Shown piece after piece: positions 7,394-15,281 of a stretch of DNA of 18,584 nucleotides; the first letter of the stretch is position 1; each line of letters starts with the position of its first letter. Location of the stretch: assembly GCA_900552675.1 (NCBI GenBank), contig USAI01000042.1, forward strand, positions 1 through 18,584, read 5' to 3'. Origin of the DNA: an uncultured Prevotella sp. (GTDB lineage Bacteria > Bacteroidota > Bacteroidia > Bacteroidales > Bacteroidaceae). The position numbers were made by a program, and so were the translations under genes. The notes under the pieces were generated by a model. That model saw nothing but the letters and a program-made list of their open reading frames with translations, was not told the DNA's origin and searched no databases.

Positions 7394-9133
7394 ATGCTGA
7401 CTATTTCAATAAGAAAGATATTTTTTACGCTTTGTATCGTATGCGGCATGGCGTGTAGTGAGGTGGCTATGGCCGACACTCCGTGGAGCCCAACATCGCC
7501 GAAACACGAGGTAAGGGCTGTTTGGCTCACTACCATTGGCGGCATCGACTGGCCACACAGCTATGCTCAGTCGGCCCGTTCTATTGAGAAACAGAAGGGA
7601 GAACTGCGCACTATCCTTGACCAACTGCAGCGTGCTGGCATCAATACGGTGCTGCTGCAAACGCGTGTGAGGGCTACCACCATTTATCCGTCGCGCATAG
7701 AACCGTGGGATGGATGCTTGTCAGGAAAGCCCGGCACCTCGCCTGGCTATGATGCGTTGCAGTTTGCCATTAACGAATGTCATCGCAGAGGCATGGAACT
7801 GCATGCGTGGGTGGTGGCCATACCCGTTGGAAAATGGGATGCGCTGGGCTGCAAACGTCTTCGGGCTAAACATCCGAAATTGGTGCGCAAGATAGGTCCC
7901 GATGGCTTTATGGACCCTGAAAAAGCGGGCACGGCCGACTATATTGCTGATATGTGCGCCGAGATAACGCGACAATATGATGTAGATGGCATACATCTCG
8001 ACTATATTCGCTATCCTGAAACTTGGAACATAAAGGTGTCGCGTGAACAGGGTAGGCGTCATATCACAGGCATTGTGCGCAAGGTGTCGAAACGGGTGAA
8101 GGCATTGAAACCGTGGGTAAAGATGAGCTGTTCGCCCATTGGCAAGCACGACGACCTGTCAAGATATAGTAGCAACGGCTGGAACGCCTATACGCGTGTG
8201 TGTCAAGATGCGCAAGGGTGGCTGCGTGAGGGGTGGATGGATGCACTCTTCCCCATGATGTATTTCCGTAACAATCAGTTCTTCCCCTTCGCCCTCGACT
8301 GGGCTGAAGAGAGCTACGGACGTATCGTTGTACCCGGACTGGGCATTTATTTTCTCTCGCCCCGACAGAAAGATTGGCCCTTAGACGATATTACACGCGA
8401 GATGGAGGTGCTGCGCAAGCAAGGCTTAGGGCACGCCTATTTTCGTAGTAAGTTTTTTACTGATAACACAAAGGGTATTTACGACTTTGCTTGCCAGTTT
8501 GACCGTACTCCGGCCTTGGTGCCGCCTATGACGTGGATGCACGAAACACCGCCTCAGGCTCCGACGCAACTGCAACTCTTGCCCGTGCCTAATAAGGGTG
8601 TGTATGCGCTGTCGTGGCAACCTAACGACCGCGACACGGTGATGATACGCTATAATGTGTATGCCTCGCGCGCCTATCCTGTTGATGTGCAATGTGCCAG
8701 CAATATGGTGGCCACGTATCTGCAACGCTGGCAACTGCTGGTGCCTGCCGACTCGTCGCGCCACTACGCCGTGACGGCTATTGACCGCTATGGTAACGAA
8801 AGTGCCCCCTTGCAACAACAAGGGATAGAGATGACGACTGATACTTATGATTATCTTGGTGGAGCGGGCAACCATGCTCTGCCTTCGCTCATCAAACATC
8901 CCATGCTGTGGTGCAATAATGAAAAGGTGGAGATACCTAAAAAGATAATGTTGGCCGATGTTGAATATGTGACGATAGAAAATATGTATGGCCGCATCGT
9001 TACTACGTGCTCTTGCCGAAAGGCTGCCGCTATCAGCATCAAACACTTGCCCGATGGCGTTTACACGCTACGCTCGTTAGGACGTAAAGGTGTAACGCAT
9101 CGCTTGGGGTGGTTTATTATTAAAAGGAAATAG
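7394..9133 (+). CDS. Secreted GH10-like glycosidase (GHL10/DUF187, YngK/DigH group) with C-terminal sorting-like domain
   Basis: 579 residues. Signal peptide about 1-27, with a type I site AMA|DTP; no proper lipobox precedes Cys21. The GHL10 barrel covers about 38-370, with EVRAVWLTTIGGIDWP (39-54), GINTVLLQTRVRATTIYP (82-99), GIHLDYIRYPE (199-209) and ALFPMMYFR (284-292). A fibronectin III-like segment follows (about 387-475, ending TAIDRYGNESAP). The last 70 residues, with GRIV, then ISIKHLPDGVYTLR and GWFIIKRK, resemble the type IX secretion C-terminal sorting domain. E. coli DigH (YddW) of this group cleaves denuded peptidoglycan glycan strands, so an envelope-glycan substrate is likely but unproven. 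It is the last gene of the run, just before the terminator. Confidence 0.88.
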   Translation: MLTISIRKIFFTLCIVCGMACSEVAMADTPWSPTSPKHEVRAVWLTTIGGIDWPHSYAQSARSIEKQKGELRTILDQLQRAGINTVLLQTRVRATTIYPSRIEPWDGCLSGKPGTSPGYDALQFAINECHRRGMELHAWVVAIPVGKWDALGCKRLRAKHPKLVRKIGPDGFMDPEKAGTADYIADMCAEITRQYDVDGIHLDYIRYPETWNIKVSREQGRRHITGIVRKVSKRVKALKPWVKMSCSPIGKHDDLSRYSSNGWNAYTRVCQDAQGWLREGWMDALFPMMYFRNNQFFPFALDWAEESYGRIVVPGLGIYFLSPRQKDWPLDDITREMEVLRKQGLGHAYFRSKFFTDNTKGIYDFACQFDRTPALVPPMTWMHETPPQAPTQLQLLPVPNKGVYALSWQPNDRDTVMIRYNVYASRAYPVDVQCASNMVATYLQRWQLLVPADSSRHYAVTAIDRYGNESAPLQQQGIEMTTDTYDYLGGAGNHALPSLIKHPMLWCNNEKVEIPKKIMLADVEYVTIENMYGRIVTTCSCRKAAAISIKHLPDGVYTLRSLGRKGVTHRLGWFIIKRK

Positions 9134-9166
9134 AAAAGGGCTGGCTCAGAAAGAGTCAGCCCTTTT
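9134..9166. terminator. Bidirectional intrinsic terminator
   Basis: A 14-bp stem with one G-U pair (AAAAGGGCTGGCTC / GAGTCAGCCCTTTT) closes a 5-base AGAAA loop. The A-rich left arm and T-rich right arm make it usable from both sides. It begins at the glycosidase stop codon and lies 106 bases past the MFS transporter stop on the other strand, so it likely ends both convergent transcripts. Confidence 0.85.
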
Positions 9167-9182
9167 GGTCTTTAATATAATT

Positions 9183-9246
9183 GAGTAGTCAAAATTTATA
9201 TCTTTAAAAGAGTAGTCAAAATTTATATCTTTAAAAGAGTTTTCAA
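9183..9246. repeat. 27-bp perfect tandem repeat with degenerate third copy
   Basis: Two identical 27-base units occupy 9183-9209 and 9210-9236, beginning GAGTAGTC and ending TCTTTAAAA. A third, diverged start (GAGTTTTCAA) follows to about 9246. The repeat lies between the terminator and the end of the convergent MFS gene and is AT-rich. It contains no ORF. Confidence 0.85.
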
Positions 9247-9272
9247 TATTGATCACTCATAAAAATACTTGT

Positions 9273-10883
9273 TTATGCTTTGATGTTAGGCTCTTCCAGT
9301 CCGATACCCTTCTTCTTATCTACCACCTTCAGGACGAGGCCGATAAGCAATGCTGCTACACCAAGACCTGCCAGCATAAGCAGCGGTGCTGTATAATCGA
9401 GATGGGTAGGATCGGTAACACCCTTGTTGGTCTCGTCGAGCACGCGGCCGATAAGCAAGGGGAACAGCCACAAGCCAATGTTCTGTATCCAGAAAATCAA
9501 GGCATAAGCTGAACCGATAACCTTGGCGTCAACCAGCTTAGGCACGCTGGGCCAAAGCGATGCGGGCACCAGTGAGAACGAGGCTCCGAGCACAAGAATG
9601 GTAACGTAAGCTATCACCACGCCGCCAATCTGGTCGCCCTTGAACTGGGGAAGGATGAACGCGAAGGTGAGGTGGCAAGCAATGAGCAATAATGAGCCCA
9701 ATACAAGCATTGAGGCTGCCTTGCCCTTGTGGTCAACATAGTTGCCAAGCACAGGCGTGATGCCCACTGCCAACAAGGGGAATACGGCAAAGATCGATTC
9801 TGCCGACTGGCGCATGTAACCAAAGTAACAATAAGTAATGAGCGCTACAACAGATAATGTAAGCATGCTATACTTTAGGGTCTTGTTCTTCATGAAATTG
9901 AACATGAAGGCTGTTGCTGCCACAACAAGCATGATGACATACTGTGTGATGGTAACCTCTGGCGATGCCCAGTAAGAGTCGGCCTCTACAGGAGTAAAGG
10001 TAAGGTTGCACTGCAACATATTTACGGCATACTTCTGGAAGGGGAAGATGGCCGAATAATACAGCACGCAAAGCAGCGATACAAGCCAGAAACCACTTGA
10101 GGTAAGAATTTGTCCAATGTCGGAAAGCTTGAAGGGGTCGTCTTTCTCCTCGGCTTCGCCTGTCTGGGTGTCGAGCTTCTTATCCATAAAGAAGTAAACC
10201 ACAAGCATGATCATTGCGATGCAGAGCAATACAACGCCGAAGGCTACTGAACGTGACACGTTTACACTGCCACCCAACTTAGCAAAGAAGGGTGAGAAAA
10301 TCATACAGGTGGCTACACCGAGGCGGGCCAGCGCCATCTCTGAACCCATAGCCAGCGCCATCTCGCGGCCCTTAAACCATTTTACCACACCACGTGATAC
10401 GGTGATGCCGCCCATCTCGGCTCCGCAGCCAAAGAGCATGAAGCCGATGGCCGCCAGTTTGGCTGAAGCAGGCATACCCTCATAGAAAGGCGACACGCCT
10501 AACTGCTCAAACACAGGAATGTGGTTGAGATTGTTTGTAAACCATACGGCAAGGTTGCTGCCGATGAAGGCGTCGCTGATGGCATACCATTTGATGCAAG
10601 CACCAGCAAGCATGACGGCTCCTGAGAGCAATGCTGTGAAACGTACACCCATCTTGTCGAGGATGATACCTGCGAAGATGAGGAAGAACACAAATACGTT
10701 AAGGAACGTTTCTGATCCTTGCATGGTGCCAAATGCTTTCGAGTCCCAGCCGCGCTGCGACTGCATAAGGTCTTTGATGGGCGACAGAATGTCCATGAAA
10801 ATGTATGCACAGAACATGGCCAGTGCTAAAAGCAGTAGCGCTGTCCAACGCATAGCGGCATAGTCGCGAAGTGTTTTTTTCAT
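9273..10883 (-). CDS. MFS transporter, MFSD1-like (probable dipeptide carrier)
   Basis: 536 residues with about 12 hydrophobic segments and the MFS loop motif DKMGVR (76-81). Two blocks recall the animal lysosomal protein MFSD1: VVKWFKGREMALAMGSEMALARLG around 166-189, and ASLWPSVPKLV (441-451) followed by GSAYALIFWIQNIGLWLFP (457-475) and GRVLD. MFSD1 moves dipeptides. The gene lies 84 bases downstream of the dipeptidyl peptidase gene on the same strand, which fits uptake of the dipeptides it releases. A charged loop (about 234-256, TGEAEEKDDP) separates the two six-helix halves. Family membership in MFS is certain. The MFSD1 link is from remembered motifs and the substrate is inference. Other organic-anion MFS types remain possible. 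Confidence 0.85.
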   Translation of the reverse strand: MKKTLRDYAAMRWTALLLLALAMFCAYIFMDILSPIKDLMQSQRGWDSKAFGTMQGSETFLNVFVFFLIFAGIILDKMGVRFTALLSGAVMLAGACIKWYAISDAFIGSNLAVWFTNNLNHIPVFEQLGVSPFYEGMPASAKLAAIGFMLFGCGAEMGGITVSRGVVKWFKGREMALAMGSEMALARLGVATCMIFSPFFAKLGGSVNVSRSVAFGVVLLCIAMIMLVVYFFMDKKLDTQTGEAEEKDDPFKLSDIGQILTSSGFWLVSLLCVLYYSAIFPFQKYAVNMLQCNLTFTPVEADSYWASPEVTITQYVIMLVVAATAFMFNFMKNKTLKYSMLTLSVVALITYCYFGYMRQSAESIFAVFPLLAVGITPVLGNYVDHKGKAASMLVLGSLLLIACHLTFAFILPQFKGDQIGGVVIAYVTILVLGASFSLVPASLWPSVPKLVDAKVIGSAYALIFWIQNIGLWLFPLLIGRVLDETNKGVTDPTHLDYTAPLLMLAGLGVAALLIGLVLKVVDKKKGIGLEEPNIKA

Positions 10884-10967
10884 AATCTTTATTTTATTAT
10901 CTGTTATTGTTCAAATAGATATCTCTCTTTTTTTTTATCAGTATCTAATAATAACCTGTGATGAGGC

Positions 10968-13133
10968 TTACTTCTTCAGCCACTTATCCAGCCAGTTGAA
11001 GAAGGTGCGCTGCCACAGCACGCCGTTCTGAGGTTTCAGTACCCAGTGGTTCTCATCGGGGAAGATGAGCAACTCGGCAGGAACGCCACGCATACGAGCC
11101 GCATTGAAAGCACCGAAGCCTTGGTTTGCATTGATACGATAGTCTTTCTCGCCATGGATGCAGAGGATAGGTGTGTCCCACTGATCAACAAAGCGGTGCG
11201 GGCTATTAGCGTAGGTGCGTTTAGCGTTTGCGCTCTGGTCTTTGTTCCAATATGCGTCTTCATACTCCCAGTTTGAGAACCAAGCCTCTTCGGTGTCGGT
11301 ATACATCGACTCGAGGTTGAAGGCACCGTCGTGTGAGATGAAGCACTTAAAGCGTTTGTTGTGATGTCCGGCTAAATAATATACCGAGAAGCCGCCGAAG
11401 CTGGCGCCCACACATCCCAGGCGGTCTTTGTCAACATACGGAAGGTTTTTAGCAGCATCATCAATGGCGGTGAGGTAGTCGGCCATGCACTGCCCTGTCC
11501 AGTCGCCACTAACTTCTTCGTTCCATTCAGAGCCGAAACCAGGCAAACCACGACGGTTAGGGGCAATGACGATATAGTCGTTAGCAGCCATGATTTGGAA
11601 GTTCCAACGATAGCTCCAGAACTGGCTTACGGGGCTTTGTGGTCCGCCCTCGCAGAAGAGCAGAGTGGGATATTTCTTGTTCTCGTCGAAGTTGGGTGGT
11701 AAGATGATCCAGTATTGCATCTCTTTTCCATCGGTAGTCTTCACCCAGCGTTCCTGCACCTTGCCAAGGTCAAGCTTGTCGTAGAACAGTTTGTTTTCAA
11801 AGGTTAACTGGCGCACCTTTGTTTTCTTTACATCCTTACCAGGGGTAACAACATACAGTTCGTCGCCCTGTGAGATGCTGTGCCGACTTGCCAACAGCTG
11901 ATTGCCATTGTTTAATAGCTGTACCGAGCCAAAGTCGGCCCAATCGTCAGTAAGCTGCTTCACCTCGCCCTTAAGGTTTGTTTGGTAGAGGTTTACACAA
12001 GCGTGCCATACACCAATGAAATAGAGTGTGCGCGAGTCGTTGCCCCAGCAATAGTCGTCAACATTCGAGTCGAAAGCCTCGGCTACATATTTCTTTGTGC
12101 CATCGGCCAGCGTATATACGCACAGGCGGTTGCGGTCGCTTTCATAGCCATCGCGAGCCATGCTCTGCCAAGCCACGTATTGACCGTCGGGCGAGAACTT
12201 GGGGTTCACGTCATAACCCATGTTAAGGTCGGCACCTTGGTGGTTGATGGCCTGGTTCTTCATGGTCTTGGTGGGGTTGAAGGCCACGGGCTTATAGTCA
12301 GCAGGCTTGCACAAGTTGCGTGTGTTGCCTGTTTCAATGTTGTAGAGATAGATGTCTGAGTCGGTTGACACGGCATAGTCAACGCCCGTCTTCTTACGAC
12401 AGGTGTAGGCAATAAACTTTGAGTCAGGACTCCAGTTCAACTGCTCAACGCCACCGAAGGGAGCCATGGGGCACTCGAAAGGCTCGTCTTTCAAGATATC
12501 AATACCCTCATCTACGCCTTCGGCAGATACGTTGGCTACGAAGGGGTGAGCCACTGTTTCAACATAGTGATCCCAATGACGATAGTTGAGGTCGGTAACC
12601 AGTCGGCCTGTAGCCAGAGGCAGGTCATCGGGGTTCTTCTTGATGCTCTCGTGGTAGGGCAATGACTTGATAAGGATAACCTTCTTCTCATCGGGCGAGA
12701 ACTTAAAGCCCTCAATCTCGATGTCGCTCTTGGTAAGCTGTCGGCGGTCGGTGCCGTCGGCGGCCATGCTCCACAGCTGTCCGTCTGTCAAGAAGGCGAT
12801 GCGCTTGCCACCGTTAATCCATGCGGCATCGGTCTCACTCTTTGTGGTGGTAGTCAGCTTGGTTTGCTTCTTACCATCAGCGGTTTGTGTGTAAAGTATC
12901 TGATGACTTTTGTTCTCCTTCACGCTGTAGTAGCCTACCTGATACACTACGGTCTTTCCGTCGGGTGATGCTGCTGCACCACCAATACGTCCCATGGCCC
13001 AGAGGGTTTCGGGGGTCATGCGGTTGTTCTTTGTCAGTGCGCTCAGGTCGGTTGTTTTGTCAATCATAGTCTGTGCGTTTACGCCGGCGCAGCCCATGAC
13101 AGCTGCTACGGCCAATGATAGTGTTTTGTTCAT
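10968..13133 (-). CDS. dpp5: Dipeptidyl peptidase 5-like S9 serine peptidase
   Basis: 721 residues. Signal peptide 1-20 (MNKTLSLAVAAVMGCAGVNA|QT), so it is periplasmic. An N-terminal beta-propeller (about 40-450) shows repeated SPDG/SPDSK motifs at 56, 146, 235 and 314. The C-terminal alpha/beta-hydrolase domain carries the triad Ser578 (GASFGG), Asp664 (GEKDYRIN) and His696 (PDENHWV). The spacing of 86 and 32 residues nearly equals that of Porphyromonas gingivalis DPP5 (Ser542, Asp627, His659), and the C-terminus FFNWLDKWLKK is close to that enzyme too. DPP5 removes dipeptides, preferring hydrophobic P1 residues, in asaccharolytic oral Bacteroidales. The transporter gene downstream probably takes up the products. 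A nested hairpin lies 52 bases upstream of the start. Confidence 0.93.
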   Translation of the reverse strand: MNKTLSLAVAAVMGCAGVNAQTMIDKTTDLSALTKNNRMTPETLWAMGRIGGAAASPDGKTVVYQVGYYSVKENKSHQILYTQTADGKKQTKLTTTTKSETDAAWINGGKRIAFLTDGQLWSMAADGTDRRQLTKSDIEIEGFKFSPDEKKVILIKSLPYHESIKKNPDDLPLATGRLVTDLNYRHWDHYVETVAHPFVANVSAEGVDEGIDILKDEPFECPMAPFGGVEQLNWSPDSKFIAYTCRKKTGVDYAVSTDSDIYLYNIETGNTRNLCKPADYKPVAFNPTKTMKNQAINHQGADLNMGYDVNPKFSPDGQYVAWQSMARDGYESDRNRLCVYTLADGTKKYVAEAFDSNVDDYCWGNDSRTLYFIGVWHACVNLYQTNLKGEVKQLTDDWADFGSVQLLNNGNQLLASRHSISQGDELYVVTPGKDVKKTKVRQLTFENKLFYDKLDLGKVQERWVKTTDGKEMQYWIILPPNFDENKKYPTLLFCEGGPQSPVSQFWSYRWNFQIMAANDYIVIAPNRRGLPGFGSEWNEEVSGDWTGQCMADYLTAIDDAAKNLPYVDKDRLGCVGASFGGFSVYYLAGHHNKRFKCFISHDGAFNLESMYTDTEEAWFSNWEYEDAYWNKDQSANAKRTYANSPHRFVDQWDTPILCIHGEKDYRINANQGFGAFNAARMRGVPAELLIFPDENHWVLKPQNGVLWQRTFFNWLDKWLKK

Positions 13134-13185
13134 ATTGTTAAGTTGTGTGTTAAAGGCTGGGCTGTTGCTATGTTATACAAACTAT

Positions 13186-13236
13186 CCCCGAAGGTGGAAA
13201 ACACCAGGCTATAGCCTATGCTTGCCACCTTCGGGG
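13186..13236. repeat. Nested inverted repeat between yidC and dpp5
   Basis: CCCCGAAGGTGG (13186-13197) and CCACCTTCGGGG (13225-13236) form a perfect 12-bp stem around a 27-base loop, which itself contains the perfect palindrome AGGCTATAGCCT (13206-13217). On the minus strand it starts 70 bases after the yidC stop and ends 52 bases before the dpp5 ATG. No T-run follows on that strand. It could be a terminator of pyrG-yidC without a strong U-tract, or part of a dpp5 leader or operator. Confidence 0.75.
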
Positions 13237-13306
13237 AGGTATGTTTTATTTATGATTCTTGCTTGTTCTCATTTAGCAAGGTTCAACTGCTTTTCAGCCA
13301 ATAGAT

Positions 13307-15208
13307 TTATTTTCCTAACATATTGCGTTTGCGCTGCAACTCCTCGCGCTGGCGCTGCAGTTCTTGCTGCTGCTCTTGCATGGCTTGCAGACGTGCGGCC
13401 AGGCCACTCAGCTTTTGTGGCTTGTTCTTGTTCTCTTCATAGCGAGCCTCAAGAATGGCGAGCAACTTCTCATCGTTAGTGGTCTTGCGCAGTGTCCACA
13501 TGATAGCAGCACTGAAGAAGAGGCTGATGAAGTAGTAGAAGTTGAGGCCGGCCGAGTAGTCGTTGAACATGAAGAAGAACATCAGCGGCATGAGGAACAT
13601 CATCCACTGCATCATCTTCATCTGTTCAGCCTGTTGGCCTACCATCTGGTCGCGCTGCTGACGCATGGTCATCCACGAGTAGAGCAACTGCGAAACGCAG
13701 AACAGCACACAGGTGAGCGACAGGTGGTCGCCCAGCAGCCAAATGTTGTGGTGCCACTCGAAGATAGGGTCGTAGGTAGAGAGGTCTTTAATCCAAAGGA
13801 AACTCTCGCCGCGCAACTGAATAGCGTTGGGCACAAAGTTGAACATGGCAATCCAGATAGGTGCCTGTATCAGCATGGGTAAACAGCCCGACAAGGGGCT
13901 CACGCCATACTTAGCATATTCGGCCATCATGGCTTGCTGCTTCTTCATTTGGTCTTCAGGGGCGTTGTATTGCTTGGTAGCCTCTTCCAATTTCGGCTTC
14001 AGCACACGCATCTTGGCCGAGCTCATATAGCTCTTCTTTACCAGCGGATAGGTGATAACCTTTAGCAGCAAGGTGATGAGGATGAGCACGATACCCATGT
14101 TGATGTTCAGACCTGTGAGAAAGTCGAACACGTACAGTGTAAACCAGCGGTTGATGATGCGGAACAGTGGCCAGCCTAAGTAAACCAAGCGCTGCATTTG
14201 TAGGTCTTTGCCAAAAGCACTCTCTTTCTCAACGTGTTGCAACAAACGGAAATCGTTGGGACCAAAGTAGAATTCAAACTCTGACGGAGTCTTGCCCGAA
14301 GGGTCGAAGAAGGTCTTCATGTTTGCCTGGAAGTTCTTCAGATAGCCCGACCCCTTCTCTTGCATTTGGCTCTGCAGCTGTGCGTTGGCTGCAAAGTCGT
14401 TCTTTGCAATCATCACAGCCGCGAAGAACTGGGTTTTGAAGGCCACCCAGTCAATCTTTTCTTCAATGGTCTTGTCATCGGCACCCGACTCGGTCAGGTG
14501 CTTAACGCCGCCCTCGCTCTTATGATAGGTGAGGGTGGCGTATCGGTTTTCAAACATGTATCCCTTTTCTTGCTGGCGGCATTGCTCGTTCCATGCAATG
14601 TCCATGGTGTTGGTATTGGGGCTGAAGAGACCCTGCATACCGTTGGCCTGCAACTGCATGTGCAGCAGATAGTTGTGTCCCAGCACATATTTTATCTGCA
14701 AGCTCTTGCCTTCGCCCGTTTCTGCCGTAAAGGTTACGGTAGAGTCAGATGTCTCTGTGGCGGTGAAGTAGAGGTCGCTGGTGCTGATGTTGCTCTCTTT
14801 GGCAGCCAGCATAAAGCGCAAGCTTTGTTCCTCTTTGTTGAAGAGCGTAACGTTTGGGTTTCCTTCGCGGTCGGCGAAGTTTTTAATAACAGCCTTTTCT
14901 ACCGTTGCGCCTTTTGTGTTAAAGGTAAGCTCTACCTTGTCGTTTTTCAGCACCACGGCCGAGTCGGTGCCCTGCATAGCCTTATGGAAGAGGGCTGTAG
15001 TATCGGCAATAAGCGCTGCTTTTGCTTCGGCAGTTTTCTTCTCTTCGGCCATCTGTTGGGCCGCCTCAGCTTTTTGCTGTGCTACGGCGGCGATAGAGTC
15101 TTGGCGTGCCTTCTCTGCTTGTTGTTCAGCCGAGGGTCGCGACCAGAAACTGTAACCTATCAATACGGCCGCAATGAGCACAAAGCCGATAATGTTGTTT
15201 TTGTTCAC
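13307..15208 (-). CDS. yidC: Membrane protein insertase YidC
   Basis: 633 residues, starting at GTG. Helix 1 (about 5-22) is followed by an Ala/Gln/Glu-rich helical linker (26-66) and the large periplasmic beta domain (about 82-330). The conserved insertase region starts near 340: helix 2 contains LLLKVITYPL, with Lys383 in the place of the E. coli groove Arg366, then YMSSAKMRVLKPKL, GVSPLSGCLPMLIQAPIW (435-452) and FFFMFNDYSAGLNFYY (544-559). The tail (about 585-633) is Gln/Arg/Glu-rich, probably a coiled coil. YidC inserts and folds inner-membrane proteins alone or with SecYEG. The gene follows pyrG by 73 bases on the same strand and is likely cotranscribed. Confidence 0.97.
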   Translation of the reverse strand: MNKNNIIGFVLIAAVLIGYSFWSRPSAEQQAEKARQDSIAAVAQQKAEAAQQMAEEKKTAEAKAALIADTTALFHKAMQGTDSAVVLKNDKVELTFNTKGATVEKAVIKNFADREGNPNVTLFNKEEQSLRFMLAAKESNISTSDLYFTATETSDSTVTFTAETGEGKSLQIKYVLGHNYLLHMQLQANGMQGLFSPNTNTMDIAWNEQCRQQEKGYMFENRYATLTYHKSEGGVKHLTESGADDKTIEEKIDWVAFKTQFFAAVMIAKNDFAANAQLQSQMQEKGSGYLKNFQANMKTFFDPSGKTPSEFEFYFGPNDFRLLQHVEKESAFGKDLQMQRLVYLGWPLFRIINRWFTLYVFDFLTGLNINMGIVLILITLLLKVITYPLVKKSYMSSAKMRVLKPKLEEATKQYNAPEDQMKKQQAMMAEYAKYGVSPLSGCLPMLIQAPIWIAMFNFVPNAIQLRGESFLWIKDLSTYDPIFEWHHNIWLLGDHLSLTCVLFCVSQLLYSWMTMRQQRDQMVGQQAEQMKMMQWMMFLMPLMFFFMFNDYSAGLNFYYFISLFFSAAIMWTLRKTTNDEKLLAILEARYEENKNKPQKLSGLAARLQAMQEQQQELQRQREELQRKRNMLGK

Positions 15209-15248
15209 GTCTTTTCTTAGTTTATTTAATTCTTAATGTTTAATTCAT

Positions 15249-15279
15249 AATTCATAATGTGGGGCATTACTTATGAATT
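15249..15279 (-). repeat. AT-rich hairpin after pyrG
   Basis: AATTCATAA (15249-15257) and TTATGAATT (15271-15279) form a 9-bp stem with a 13-base loop, two bases past the pyrG stop on the minus strand. The left arm is part of a direct repeat AATTCAT-AATTCAT starting at 15242. The stem is all A/T except one pair and has no proper T-tract after it, so full termination before yidC is doubtful. It could act as a processing or attenuating element, or be a low-complexity spacer. Confidence 0.4.
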
Positions 15280-15281
15280 TT

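Noticed and set aside
7394..7480. Lipoprotein signal on the glycosidase (Cys21)
   Set aside because: Residues before Cys21 are Gly-Met-Ala, which lacks the Leu/Val/Ile at -3; AMA|D at 27/28 is a better type I site.
10884..10967. Separate promoter or terminator between dpp5 and the MFS gene
   Set aside because: No TAnnTTTG box and no stable hairpin found in the 84-base AT-rich spacer, so cotranscription is the simpler reading.
14360..15220. 286-residue open frame on the + strand opposite yidC
   Set aside because: It runs antisense to a certain yidC, is Cys/His-rich with no family pattern, and reflects codon bias of the real gene.
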